Assembly: GCF_011290685.1 (NCBI RefSeq)
Contig: NZ_JAANYN010000001.1
Location: 417,325-481,324 of the forward strand
DNA: 64,000 nucleotides
Direction of reading: 5' to 3'
From: Cyclobacterium plantarum
GTDB lineage: Bacteria; Bacteroidota; Bacteroidia; Cytophagales; Cyclobacteriaceae
Below are positions 17,531-27,315 of the stretch, one piece after another; positions within the stretch are counted from its first letter, which is position 1, and every line of letters starts with the position of its first letter. Below the pieces are notes generated by a model, which was not told where the DNA came from, did no database searches, and saw only the letters and a program-made list of their open reading frames with translations. A program made the position numbers and the translations under genes.

Positions 17531-18676
17531 ATGACCATATTACATCTGTCCTTTGATTTTCCAGATATAATCCACTCTAGTAAAACTAAGGCGGTAAAAA
17601 ATTTGGTAAATTCTCAAGAAAAATATGATAATTTGGTCATTTCCATGAATCGTACAACGGATCCGTCAGCTGATTATAGTCCCCTTTTTACAGATTCTTG
17701 TATTGCCATGAGGGTTTTTGGCATGCCTTTTGGTATTGGTTTAACGACTTGGATGTACTTTGCCAGTAAAAGGGTGTTGAGGATTCTTCGTTCTAATCCA
17801 CAAGAAGTAACTTTGATCCATGCGCATAAACTTTCATTTGAAGGTATTATAGCGTTTTGGTTATCTAAATGGCTTTCTGTCCCCTTTATAGTCACCATAA
17901 GGGGGGACTCCGATCTTAAAGTCATCAAATCAAAAAAAATGTTACGGCCTTTCTATAAGAAAATTTTAAAGAAGGCATCAAACGTAGTTTTTTTGGCCCC
18001 TTGGACAAAAGTGCAGATGGATTATTATTTAAAGGGATTAGATCTGAAGAATACTGGTATTTTACTTCCCAATATTATTGACCTTAAACAACATATTATT
18101 CCTGAAAATGTGAAGAGAAAGAATCGGTTCATTTCAGTATTCAGGCTAGATAATTATAGAAGAAAAAATGTAAAGCGGGTCATTAAAGCTTTTGACAGAT
18201 TGCATCAAAATTATCCAGAAGTGGGATTGGATATTTTGGGTCCAGGACCTGAAAAGTCCAGGCGGATTATTCAAAAATTTATTGATTCATGTAAATACCC
18301 ATTAAAATTTAATATCCTTGGTCCCATGGGACATGATGAGTTATTAAACCATTATGGAAATTATATGGGGTTTGTTTTGCCAAGTAATCCGGAAACCTTT
18401 GGTATGGTTTTCATTGAAGCACTTAATGCGGGTTTGCCAATAATATATGCAAAAAATGCAGGGGTGGATGGGTTGTTTGATGAGACTAAAATTGGGATAA
18501 AAGTGAAAAGTACCTCGGTAAAAGAAATTTCTGATGCTCTGAAACACATTTACCTGGAAAACCAGGACTATATGAAAGCTGTACAAACGCTGAAAGAGAA
18601 CAATGGATTAAAGGTTTTTTCCAAGATAAACATCCGGAATGCTTATGTTGATATATTAGATAAGAGTATTTATTGA
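17531..18676 (+). CDS. Glycosyltransferase family 4
   Basis: 381 residues. N-terminal ILHLSFDFPDIIHSSKTKAV and TLIHAHKLSFEGIIAFWLS, PFIVTIRGDSD, then the C-terminal donor domain with ISVFRLDNYRRKNVKRVIKAF, LDILGPGPEK and PSNPETFGMVFIEALNAG, which contains the EX7E motif of GT4 enzymes (E of PETFGMVFIE). This is the clearest GT4 member of the locus. It would add a sugar to the growing repeat unit at the cytoplasmic face. Confidence 0.9.
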   Translation: MTILHLSFDFPDIIHSSKTKAVKNLVNSQEKYDNLVISMNRTTDPSADYSPLFTDSCIAMRVFGMPFGIGLTTWMYFASKRVLRILRSNPQEVTLIHAHKLSFEGIIAFWLSKWLSVPFIVTIRGDSDLKVIKSKKMLRPFYKKILKKASNVVFLAPWTKVQMDYYLKGLDLKNTGILLPNIIDLKQHIIPENVKRKNRFISVFRLDNYRRKNVKRVIKAFDRLHQNYPEVGLDILGPGPEKSRRIIQKFIDSCKYPLKFNILGPMGHDELLNHYGNYMGFVLPSNPETFGMVFIEALNAGLPIIYAKNAGVDGLFDETKIGIKVKSTSVKEISDALKHIYLENQDYMKAVQTLKENNGLKVFSKINIRNAYVDILDKSIY

Positions 18677-18743
18677 TTTTTAATTTACATATATGTAAAT
18701 GTTAAGGCTTAGTTAAATTATTTTAAAAATTAATTTATTGGGA

Positions 18744-19538
18744 ATGAACACAATTCAAAAGCTCTATTCAAAAGTATTACCTATGAAAAATGTCAAACGA
18801 ATCCAAATTTGTAATGTTCCTGTAGACGCGCTTACCATGGAGCAGACCATTGAGCTGATAGATAAAAGCATTGAGAGGAAAGAAAGTTTGCATCATGTCG
18901 TCGTGAATGCTGCAAAATTGGTAAATGCTCAGAAAGACTTGGAATTGAGGGCTTCCATCGTGGATTGCGACATTATTAATGCTGATGGTCAATCCATTGT
19001 TTGGGCGGCTCGATATTTAAAAGAATACCTACCGGAAAGAGTTGCGGGAATTGACCTGATGGAAAATTTGGTAGGCCTGGCTCACAAGAAGAAGTATAAA
19101 GTATTTTTTCTCGGAGCAAAAGAAGAAGTAGTAGCCAAGGTTGTACAAATTTATGGGAAGAAATACAATCAAGACATTATTGCAGGGTTTAGAAATGGCT
19201 ATTTCGGGAAGGAAGAAGAGCTGGAAATCGCTCATCAAATCAGGGATTCAAGTCCTGATATTTTATTTGTTGCCATGAGTTCTCCAAAAAAGGAAATTTT
19301 CTTGAATAAATACAAAGATGAAATGCAAGTCCCTTTCATTATGGGTGTGGGCGGTAGTTTTGATGTGGTTTCAGGAAAAATTAAGAGGGCTCCTGTCTGG
19401 ATGCAGGATATTGGATTAGAATGGTTTTTTCGCACCTTGCAGGAACCAGGGAGAATGTGGAAAAGGTATCTAACCACAAATATTGCGTTCGTCACATTAT
19501 TATTTAGGGAAAGAAGGAAATTAAGTAAAAGGAGATAG
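18744..19538 (+). CDS. WecG/TagA/CpsF family glycosyltransferase
   Basis: 264 residues from ATG 18744, with TTG 18738 upstream and ATG 18783 as alternatives. Family motifs are present: VVNAAKLVNAQ, the INADGQSIVWAAR block (catalytic Asp in ADG), RVAGIDLM, FFLGAKEEV, PDILFVAMSSPKKE, MGVGGSFDVVSGKIKRAP and a C-terminal WFFRTLQEPGRMWKR. Enzymes of this family (GT26) add ManNAc, ManNAcA or similar sugars to a polyprenyl-linked acceptor. It is the last transferase before a long gene-free gap. Confidence 0.93.
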   Translation: MNTIQKLYSKVLPMKNVKRIQICNVPVDALTMEQTIELIDKSIERKESLHHVVVNAAKLVNAQKDLELRASIVDCDIINADGQSIVWAARYLKEYLPERVAGIDLMENLVGLAHKKKYKVFFLGAKEEVVAKVVQIYGKKYNQDIIAGFRNGYFGKEEELEIAHQIRDSSPDILFVAMSSPKKEIFLNKYKDEMQVPFIMGVGGSFDVVSGKIKRAPVWMQDIGLEWFFRTLQEPGRMWKRYLTTNIAFVTLLFRERRKLSKRR

Positions 19539-19759
19539 TTAATAAATTGGTACGCTCGTCACGACTTTTACAGGCTTGGGATTGTTATTTTCAAGTGTTC
19601 TTGATTTTTGGAAAATCTCATCCATCTTTGAAACTTCCAATGGAAGTAAAAGCCAAACCTTTTTGCTTTAATCGGAATATTTCTTTAATTTTTTGTAATT
19701 GGTGTTGAAATATAACGCTAACTAATTCCCGATGATTTTTTAATGTAATTGTCCTTCAT
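19539..19759 (-). pseudogene. Possible decayed small gene (two frameshifts)
   Basis: On the minus strand an ATG at 19759 opens MKDNYIKK. After a frame change in an A6 run comes HRELVSVIFQHQLQKIKEIF, and after another change in an A5 run come KVWLLLPLEVSKMDEIF and a tail ending VKVVTSVPIY, with TAA at 19539-19541. The three pieces join into one plausible ~73-residue soluble peptide. Both breaks lie in homopolymers. I recognise no family, and chance in AT-rich sequence cannot be excluded. The last 28 residues (ATG 19625) form an intact mini-frame. Confidence 0.3.
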
Positions 19760-20327
19760 ATTTAGCTTTTCAAAAAGGAGAATCTTCAAAGGTTAGTATT
19801 TAAGAACAAAAATACTTTTTTAATGAAAAATATTTAAATGGAAAGCTGAATCTATTATATTTACGAGTCTTAACGAATTTTCTAATGAAATAAATGCCTA
19901 CTTCCAGAAAAAGTTTTGGATGGATTTAGTTTCCCACCACAAAATCTAAGTCAACCAAAATTTTTTTTCTGTTTTGAAAGACTAACGAAATATTCTATGC
20001 TTCTGAATTTAAATTCATTAATTCCTGAATAGTACTCCTTTTAAGAATTAAGTCTCTGCTAGGGACGAGAAAATTTTCATGGGTAGATTTGGACTAAATA
20101 TCTAATGATAGTGTTTGTTAACATCCTTTGGTCCTAAATTTGCTTTAAATTAATGAAAAAGTAGTTTAAGAAATACATTATGCTTTGCCTGATGGCTACT
20201 GCACTTAGATCAGTAATAATCAAATTTTAAAAATAAATTCAATATTCGAAGAAGGCGCTAAGTAAAAATTCAAATTAATTTTTCTAATTTAATTCAATTC
20301 AAATTACCCAATCCTTAATGGTAAATC
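19760..20327. other. AT-rich gap before the asparagine-synthetase-like gene
   Basis: 568 bp with no gene recognised on either strand. It is strongly AT-rich, like the other gaps in this half of the locus. Confidence 0.4.
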
Positions 20328-21779
20328 ATGTTTTATAATCAATTTATTTTGACGAAGTCAAGGTCATTTGCCCCAAATTGGTCAGATGAAAGTTGGAACA
20401 AAGAGAATATTGGAGATTTTTTTCTTTTTTGTCATCCGGAATTGAACTTGACCAAGAAAGAAACAGAAAAGTCAAGTATTTTTTTATTGGGTTATGTTCA
20501 TGATTGGGAGTTTCCAGAACAGTCTAATGAAAGAATCATAGCGGGTTTGGATATTGATGTATCGATTATTGATTTAATTTATCAACTCTCAAAATTCTCA
20601 GGTGATTTTGTTATCATTTATCAGACTGATGGTGAAATTTTTCTTTTTAATGATGCTTGTGGCCAAAAGGAGGTTTATTACGATGTGAATTATCAAAATT
20701 TTGGATCTCAACCAAAATTACTTGCTGAAGTGGTTGACTTGGTGCCCTATGAAGATGAAGACAGCATTAATTTTTTTAAATCCATTGAATTTTCCAAAAA
20801 AAAGCATTTTGTAAATGAATCTACACATGTTAAAAATGTAAAACATTTACTTCCAAACCACTACCTTGATTTAAATGCAAAAAATACGGTTCGGTTTTTC
20901 CCTTTATTTCCCAGAGAGGAAAGGCCATTGAAGGAGGTAGCTCAAAAGGCTGCAGTTATGATAAAAGGCTATTTGAAATCTATAGCTTATCGAAATGATC
21001 TCGCTTTAGCTGTTACCGGAGGTTTCGACAGCAGAACACTTTTTTTGGCAAGTCTGGAGGTTAAAGAGAAATGTAAATATTATGTTTTTAAACATAAAAA
21101 CATGGATCATAATCATTATGACATTGTATTTCCAAAAAAAATAACTGCTATTTATCAACAAGAACTACATGTTATAGAGGAAGAAACAATTGGATCCGTC
21201 GAGGATACCACAAATTTTAGTCAAAGTGTTGATTTTCCATCTACCAATACGATCAGCGCAGATGCATTTAAGGGCCGTGTTTATATAAACGGGAACATTT
21301 ACGAGATAGCCAGGAACTCATTTGGTTATCAAAAAAATGCCACTGCAGCTGATTTAGCATTTAAAATAGGCTTCAATAAACTTAAATTTCCTATAAAAGA
21401 ATACGAACGCTGGTTAAAGGATAAGCCGGGCTTTGAAAAGCAGGGATACCATTACTTAGATTTGTTGTATTGGGAAGAGCGAATGGGTATTTGGTTAAGT
21501 AAAGGTAGAACAGAAATGAACGCAATGGGTAAAACCGTAAAATCCCCATTTAATTCAAGGGCACTTATTGAACTGCTTCTTAGTGTAAAAAGAAAGGATA
21601 GGGATGTTCATTTTAATAATTTACAAAAGGAAATTATTCGTATTCTTTCAGACAATAATGCAGAAATTATGGCCATGCCGGTCAACCCTACTTTAAAAAG
21701 GAAAGTTTTTTCAATATTGAAGAAACTTTACCTCTATAATTTAGTGCGATACATAGCAATCAAAGCCAGGATATTTTAA
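20328..21779 (+). CDS. Asparagine-synthetase-like protein in polysaccharide locus
   Basis: 483 residues. The N-terminal half resembles the class II glutamine amidotransferase fold (SGDFVIIYQTDGEIFLFNDACGQKEVYY) but begins MFYN, so the catalytic Cys that must follow Met1 is missing. The C-terminal half has the ATP-pyrophosphatase loop AVTGGFDSRTLFLAS near residue 227, equivalent to the SGGxDS motif. It therefore probably adenylates a carboxylate and may take ammonia or another amine directly. In this context it could amidate a uronic acid of the polysaccharide; that is inference. Homologues without the Cys also act in peptide macrocyclisation. Confidence 0.75.
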   Translation: MFYNQFILTKSRSFAPNWSDESWNKENIGDFFLFCHPELNLTKKETEKSSIFLLGYVHDWEFPEQSNERIIAGLDIDVSIIDLIYQLSKFSGDFVIIYQTDGEIFLFNDACGQKEVYYDVNYQNFGSQPKLLAEVVDLVPYEDEDSINFFKSIEFSKKKHFVNESTHVKNVKHLLPNHYLDLNAKNTVRFFPLFPREERPLKEVAQKAAVMIKGYLKSIAYRNDLALAVTGGFDSRTLFLASLEVKEKCKYYVFKHKNMDHNHYDIVFPKKITAIYQQELHVIEEETIGSVEDTTNFSQSVDFPSTNTISADAFKGRVYINGNIYEIARNSFGYQKNATAADLAFKIGFNKLKFPIKEYERWLKDKPGFEKQGYHYLDLLYWEERMGIWLSKGRTEMNAMGKTVKSPFNSRALIELLLSVKRKDRDVHFNNLQKEIIRILSDNNAEIMAMPVNPTLKRKVFSILKKLYLYNLVRYIAIKARIF

Positions 21780-21793
21780 TTTTTGATGTAGAA

Positions 21794-21832
21794 CAAAAAA
21801 AAAGACAGGGTTTAGTCCCTGCCTTTTTTGTT
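21794..21832. terminator. Bidirectional intrinsic terminator
   Basis: CAGGG (21806-21810) pairs with CCCTG (21817-21821) around TTTAGT, with an A tract before and a T tract after. It serves the convergent genes ending at 21779 (+) and 21857 (-). Confidence 0.75.
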
Positions 21833-21856
21833 TAAATTTCAACTGTACTCTGCGCT

Positions 21857-24800
21857 TTATGGATTAACAATTAGCCTTTGTCTGCCAATAATGCTTTGAT
21901 CTTTTGAAACGCTAATTAAGTATACTCCTTGAGAAATATTGTTTAAAGGAATTGTAAATTTATTTGGAGATGATGTTGATCTGATCCAGTCCAAATCGTA
22001 GTAACTGACCAATTGTCCACTCATATTGTGTATTAAAATCCTTCCCTGACCTATTTCTTCACCCAATTGCAGAATAGCCTTATCCTTTGCCGGGTTAGGG
22101 TAGATTTTAATATCATTTTCAATAGCCTCTTCCACATAAAGATCCATTTCCTTATACCCACGGCCAATCATTTCTTTATAACCTCTACCAAACATTTCCC
22201 TGTATCCCCTTAGGTTTGCACCTGCTATTCCACTTTTAGCTCCTGTTCCGACGATGGCTATACCTGAAATACTCGCTCTGTTTTCTTTGGCTATCATTTT
22301 CAGATTCAAAATACCGTCAGTTACTTCAATATCTTCAAAAGCCAGGATAGTGGGGGCATTGGCATTTTCCGCATAAATATCAAATCCTGCTTTTACCATT
22401 TTATCCTCCAATACAATGTCGAAAACCCTTCTTCCGGTATTTGCAGATGGACCCATCAGGCCAAACCAAAGTTCATTGTGCATGGTCAGTACGGTGTATT
22501 TTCCATTTGGAACCGGGATTGCATATTGTAGATTTTCGCCGTTTCTTTCGGTTTGGAAGATCCTTTCCTGGGATGCCTGGCTATTTTCAAAGCGGTAGGA
22601 GGTTGAATTATAGTAGGACTTGTTACCTTCCTCTGCAATGAAGATGTCTCCGGAAAGGATTTCATCTGTTTTGCCTCCAGTGTTTAATAGGAAAACATGG
22701 TTGGTTTCCTCTGCTTCCTGTATTTCACCTGTTTCTTTGAATATTTCAATTGCTGATATAGTAGCCCTGTTCTTACTAGCAACCATATCTAGGTTCAATA
22801 CCCCATCATTTACCTGAATTTTCTCGAAACTCAGGATCGTTTCCTGATTGTTGTTTTCTACAAAAAGATCAAAATCATCTTTTACGAGTTTGTTTTCAAT
22901 AGACAGGTCAAACACCCTGTTGCCTGCTTTTTGGGCTGGTCCGACTTTTCCAAAATAAAGTTCATTGTGATATGTCTTTACCGTGTAAACCCCATTTTCT
23001 ACTGGAATGCTGTACTTTAACACAAGTGCATTTCGTTCATGTTGGAACAGCTTTTCTTCACTGGCCTGGCTATTGCTGTAGGTGTATGATGTGCTGAAAT
23101 AATTCAGGTTATAATCTGGTTTGAAGTTTTCTCCACCATAGCTTACCGATTGGTTATATCCCGTTTTTAATCTCAATACCGGAACCAAATCATTTTCGGC
23201 AACTATGGACAAGCCACAAATGGAAGCCCTGTTACTGGATGCCACCATATTTAAATCCAGTTTCCCATCATTCACTTGTACTGTAGTAAAAGTCAATATT
23301 GTAGGCTTATTGTTATTTTCGAGGTATGGGTCAAAATTATTTTTCACCTGTTTCCCCTCCAATTCAATATCAAACACCCTTCTCCCTGCCATTGCAGATG
23401 GACCACCTTGTCCAAAATAAAGTTCGTTATGGTATGTTTTTACTGTATAGGTGCCATTCGGAACATCCAATGAGATGGCGAATTCCTCACCATTTCTTTC
23501 AGTTTGAAACAAGGCTTCACTAAATTTGGTATTGGAATAAGTATAGGTTTTACCAGTGATACTGCTGGTTACTACCTGTTCTCCAAGAAATGAATTTTCC
23601 TGATATGAAACTTCTTTTTGTGTACCCAAATTCACGAAAAGACTGAACCCTGAATCTGGATTTGTGTTGTTTTCAGCAGGTTCGGAAGGTCCATTGGGGG
23701 AGGTTGAAATGTCATCAGCAATATTTTCTATAGTCACTTGTACAGGGGAAGAAATCCCAATCGCCATATCATTGTCTACGGCTTGCAAGAATAGGCTATA
23801 AGTTCCTGCAGCAGTGGATTTCCAGCTAAATTCATAAGGACTTGATTCTGAAGAGGCTTCGATCTTATCATTTACCATCAAATTTACCTGAGTCACAGAA
23901 CCATCAAGGTCTATAGCAGATGCTTTTATCTGGATTTCTTCTCCAGCCTTAAGGATTAAATCATCAAGCGGATCAATGAAATTAACTATTGGTAAAACAT
24001 TTTCTTTTTTCACCTGAATAGCTACGCTATCCGAAAAGACCGTTCTTCCGTAAATGTCAACTGCTTCAGCATAAATATAATGAGTTCCATAGGGAATACT
24101 TTTCCAGATACTGGCCAAAGGAGTATCCTCTTCGGTGGAAATCAGTTTTTCGCAATAATAGTAATTTACCCTTTCCACATCCAACTCTCTGCCCTCATCT
24201 ACAGCCAGCGTGATGGGAAGGTCATCTCCCTCAATCATACCTGAACCATATTCGGGAATGATCACTCTTGCCTCCTGTATAGGTTCAGGCTGGGAAATGT
24301 TTTTATCAGAAGTTTTGATTAAAATGATTGATCGGAAAGGAGCCACTTTTACACTTCCTGAATAGGGCTTGTTATTCATATCAACATATTCTCCTGAAAG
24401 GCTAATGGATTTCTCAGTATTCTTATCGTTATAGGCAAAGAAAATCATCTCTTCAGGATCAGTCAAACGTAGATCCGCTTCATGAACGCTTAGATTATCT
24501 ATTTGAAAATCTGCGCTACTAACATTGGTAAAATTAAATAAGAGAACAGTCTCATCGGATGAAGAAGCAGGACTCAATAAAATTTCATATTCATTTCTTT
24601 CGTTGCTGAATTCCACCGCACTGACTGCACTGATGATGTTATGGGGAGAATATTTTTGTCTGAAATATGTTTTTCCAGCAAAATTCTTATTGCCGATACC
24701 GCTGAACTTTATCAAATAATTTTTTCCCTTTTCAACTTTTCCTATTCTAACATTTAATTCAAAGTTTCCGGAACCGATCACACGAAGCGCTCCACCATCC

Positions 24801-26773
24801 AGTTTAGACTGGCTAGCCCAATAAGTTTTGGAATTTTTTGTGGTCACGTAGTTGGCATCTTTGTCAAATCCCTCATTATCGTATTTGTTGCTTCCTAATA
24901 AATTATTTACTTCATAGGATGGGATATTAATAGGGTGGATTTTTGATCCTGCATCCATCCCATATAGGTTTTTCCAACCTTCCAGATCCAATACTTTGGT
25001 AACATCATAACTGGTTCCCATGTTGTACCTATTAATGATCCGGTAATTATCAGTCAGGGGACTTGCATACACATTATTAGAAAACGCCCCCATTTTACCG
25101 ATATCATTTTTGATGGAGCTAATATTCAGGTTATTCTGCTCACTATTTTGGGAGAAAAATATATTGTTTTCTATTGTGTTATTGCTGATATCAGCACCCA
25201 TCTCGTCGTTTCTAAAGAATAACTGATAAGTGCTGTTATAGACTGTATTGTGGTGAATATTGTTATGACGTGCATTGTGCAGGTAAATGCCTTTGCTTGA
25301 GACATTGGCAACTGTATTATAGGCCACTTCCACTCCAGTGGTGTTGTCGTCAAGATAAATACCTTCTGATTGGGGTTTGGCCAAAGCAGACCTGATATTG
25401 GTTCCCTCGACTACTCCATGTCCATTTAAAATGATGTTCCCAATTACTTTCCTATTGTAATAAGTCTCGTTTCCGGAGCCAGTGTACACATATATCCCAC
25501 CGCCATCATTCTTGGTCTTATTAAAATGGTTTATAAAATTATTTTTTACGAGACTATTATTTCCGCCAAATCGAATGCCTACATAACCGGAATTGATGAC
25601 CTGGTTGTTTTCAATCCGGCTATTGTCATTCGAGGAGAAAATACCGAACCCATTACCATCTCCGGATTTGCCCATTCCAGGATATAACTGAATGTTTTGG
25701 ATCAGGTTATTTTTAATCACAGGATCGTCACAGGATTTTAAATCTAATCCTGAATTATGGATATTTGTTATTTCATTGTTGTCTAAAAGCAGTTGGTCGT
25801 TTCCTTCTGCAAAGATCCCATTTACTCCGGCAAACTCTACTTTTGAATTTTTCAAACTTACATTTCTTCCATTGGAAAGGGAAATCGCATCTTTATTGGC
25901 TCCCCGAAAGTGTAGGTTTTCAACGATTACATGATCTACCCTTTTCACCTGCGTTAATAACAAGTCTAAAGTGGCTACCTGTACTGTATTTCCAAATGGA
26001 GATTCATTTCCGAAATAAACATTTATTTTGGCATTTTTTTCATCGTAGTACCATTCGCCTTTCTGATCCAGAGTTTTGATGTGGTTTTGGATAAAATAAC
26101 CAAAGTCCGCTTTTGGTTGATAGTTGGTTTCGCTGTTCGAAGCATATGTTATGGTACTTCCGGAATGGGAGGTGATTTTATGGCGATCCAAGATCCAATA
26201 GATTTTTCGAATAACCACTTCGGCACCGGTCCAGTTTGGCCATGAGCTAAGCTCTTTGTCTGTAATGCTGTTCCAGGAAGTAGATTCATAATTCAAGTAT
26301 CCCTTGTTGCTGCTGTTGCTATTTGGATATCTACCCATTTCGATATCCTGATCATTGATCACCACCATATTTGTTTTTTGGGCCTTAAGTCCGCTTTGCA
26401 CAGACTCATATATTCCATTGCCCAGGGATTTCCAATTTTTTATATCCACAAGACCGGTTATTATGGGTCTTTCTCCATTTCCATAAGCACCAATTACAAT
26501 AGGATTACCTGATATACCCGAATTGCTCATTACAATGGTACCAAAAAATGCTTCTCCCCTTCTAAATAATACCTTATCTCCGGGTTTTAAAGATGGGAAA
26601 ATTGCGTTTAATTTTTCGATAGATTTCCAGGGAGTATCCGGGTTTTGCGCTTGGGCAAAACTTCTGGAATCGTTTCCGGATTGCTGTGAAAAATAGTAAC
26701 TAGCTCCATGGCTGACGGCAGGAACCGCAGCGGTCACCAGGAGCAGTAGCATGATTGAAATTAGTTTTTTCAT
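21857..26773 (-). CDS. Large secreted beta-helix protein with three malectin-like domains and T9SS sorting tail
   Basis: 1638 residues from ATG 26773, chosen because it gives a clean signal peptide (MKKLISIMLLLL...VSHGA); a start 81 bp upstream adds a non-signal extension. Domains: right-handed parallel beta-helix (about 25-600, many NN-I repeats), a carbohydrate-binding-like stretch (about 630-760), Ig-like domains (about 833-922 and 928-1019), three malectin-like repeats (about 1041-1191, 1196-1341, 1361-1507, each with ERN, Y-V-T-HNELWFG and GRRVFD blocks), three RGYKEM heptad-like repeats (about 1519-1543), and a type IX C-terminal domain starting IKIYPNPAKDKA. Probably a surface polysaccharide lyase or binding protein; the catalytic residues are not identified. 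Related to the gene at 29670. Confidence 0.85.
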   Translation of the reverse strand: MKKLISIMLLLLVTAAVPAVSHGASYYFSQQSGNDSRSFAQAQNPDTPWKSIEKLNAIFPSLKPGDKVLFRRGEAFFGTIVMSNSGISGNPIVIGAYGNGERPIITGLVDIKNWKSLGNGIYESVQSGLKAQKTNMVVINDQDIEMGRYPNSNSSNKGYLNYESTSWNSITDKELSSWPNWTGAEVVIRKIYWILDRHKITSHSGSTITYASNSETNYQPKADFGYFIQNHIKTLDQKGEWYYDEKNAKINVYFGNESPFGNTVQVATLDLLLTQVKRVDHVIVENLHFRGANKDAISLSNGRNVSLKNSKVEFAGVNGIFAEGNDQLLLDNNEITNIHNSGLDLKSCDDPVIKNNLIQNIQLYPGMGKSGDGNGFGIFSSNDNSRIENNQVINSGYVGIRFGGNNSLVKNNFINHFNKTKNDGGGIYVYTGSGNETYYNRKVIGNIILNGHGVVEGTNIRSALAKPQSEGIYLDDNTTGVEVAYNTVANVSSKGIYLHNARHNNIHHNTVYNSTYQLFFRNDEMGADISNNTIENNIFFSQNSEQNNLNISSIKNDIGKMGAFSNNVYASPLTDNYRIINRYNMGTSYDVTKVLDLEGWKNLYGMDAGSKIHPINIPSYEVNNLLGSNKYDNEGFDKDANYVTTKNSKTYWASQSKLDGGALRVIGSGNFELNVRIGKVEKGKNYLIKFSGIGNKNFAGKTYFRQKYSPHNIISAVSAVEFSNERNEYEILLSPASSSDETVLLFNFTNVSSADFQIDNLSVHEADLRLTDPEEMIFFAYNDKNTEKSISLSGEYVDMNNKPYSGSVKVAPFRSIILIKTSDKNISQPEPIQEARVIIPEYGSGMIEGDDLPITLAVDEGRELDVERVNYYYCEKLISTEEDTPLASIWKSIPYGTHYIYAEAVDIYGRTVFSDSVAIQVKKENVLPIVNFIDPLDDLILKAGEEIQIKASAIDLDGSVTQVNLMVNDKIEASSESSPYEFSWKSTAAGTYSLFLQAVDNDMAIGISSPVQVTIENIADDISTSPNGPSEPAENNTNPDSGFSLFVNLGTQKEVSYQENSFLGEQVVTSSITGKTYTYSNTKFSEALFQTERNGEEFAISLDVPNGTYTVKTYHNELYFGQGGPSAMAGRRVFDIELEGKQVKNNFDPYLENNNKPTILTFTTVQVNDGKLDLNMVASSNRASICGLSIVAENDLVPVLRLKTGYNQSVSYGGENFKPDYNLNYFSTSYTYSNSQASEEKLFQHERNALVLKYSIPVENGVYTVKTYHNELYFGKVGPAQKAGNRVFDLSIENKLVKDDFDLFVENNNQETILSFEKIQVNDGVLNLDMVASKNRATISAIEIFKETGEIQEAEETNHVFLLNTGGKTDEILSGDIFIAEEGNKSYYNSTSYRFENSQASQERIFQTERNGENLQYAIPVPNGKYTVLTMHNELWFGLMGPSANTGRRVFDIVLEDKMVKAGFDIYAENANAPTILAFEDIEVTDGILNLKMIAKENRASISGIAIVGTGAKSGIAGANLRGYREMFGRGYKEMIGRGYKEMDLYVEEAIENDIKIYPNPAKDKAILQLGEEIGQGRILIHNMSGQLVSYYDLDWIRSTSSPNKFTIPLNNISQGVYLISVSKDQSIIGRQRLIVNP
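22143..22217 (-). repeat. Short tandem peptide repeat in linker before the sorting domain
   Basis: Three in-frame units RGYREMFG, RGYKEMIG, RGYKEMDL of 8 residues (24 nt) each sit between the last malectin-like domain and the T9SS tail. Confidence 0.75.
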
Positions 26774-27315
26774 CGTAATAGCATTTAAAAGTTTTGAATC
26801 AATTAGAGTTTTTGGTGCTTTTGCTGTCTTGATATTTTTAGAGAGAATATTCATTTTGTTTAATCTTTTCTGGTTTATAAAGTCTTAATTTGGTATTTCA
26901 GCCTTTACAATTAAATTTTTTGAATTTCATATATATCAAAATGATATTCTTTAAATACATCTTATTTTGATAATAAAGGGTATAATATTCTTAATACCAA
27001 ATTTTATTTTTAACAACACGTGGTAAGAGGGGATCGAAAAATTGTATAATTTCTTTATGTGATTTCAATTGTGTTTTTGGAATTATTTTTATTGCCGATA
27101 ATCCAGAAATGAGGTGTTGAAAAAAAAATGATTTTTTTAAGGCATTTTTGGAAACCTCATTATTTTGGAAGGAATTAGAGCGGATGGACGATGAAACTTG
27201 AAAAAATGGTTTCAGTCTTTACTGGTGCTGCTCCGCTCTGAGCGGTTCCCATCCCGTCCCACGATTAAAAATACCAGATTCGACCAACTGATGGCCTATA
27301 TTTAAAAAGTAAACC
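26774..27315. other. Gap between the beta-helix gene and IS21 remnant
   Basis: The first ~400 bp are AT-rich and should contain the beta-helix gene's promoter, which I could not resolve. From about 27170 the composition becomes more GC-rich, and short stretches may be the decayed 5' part of the istA remnant, with several stops. Confidence 0.4.
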
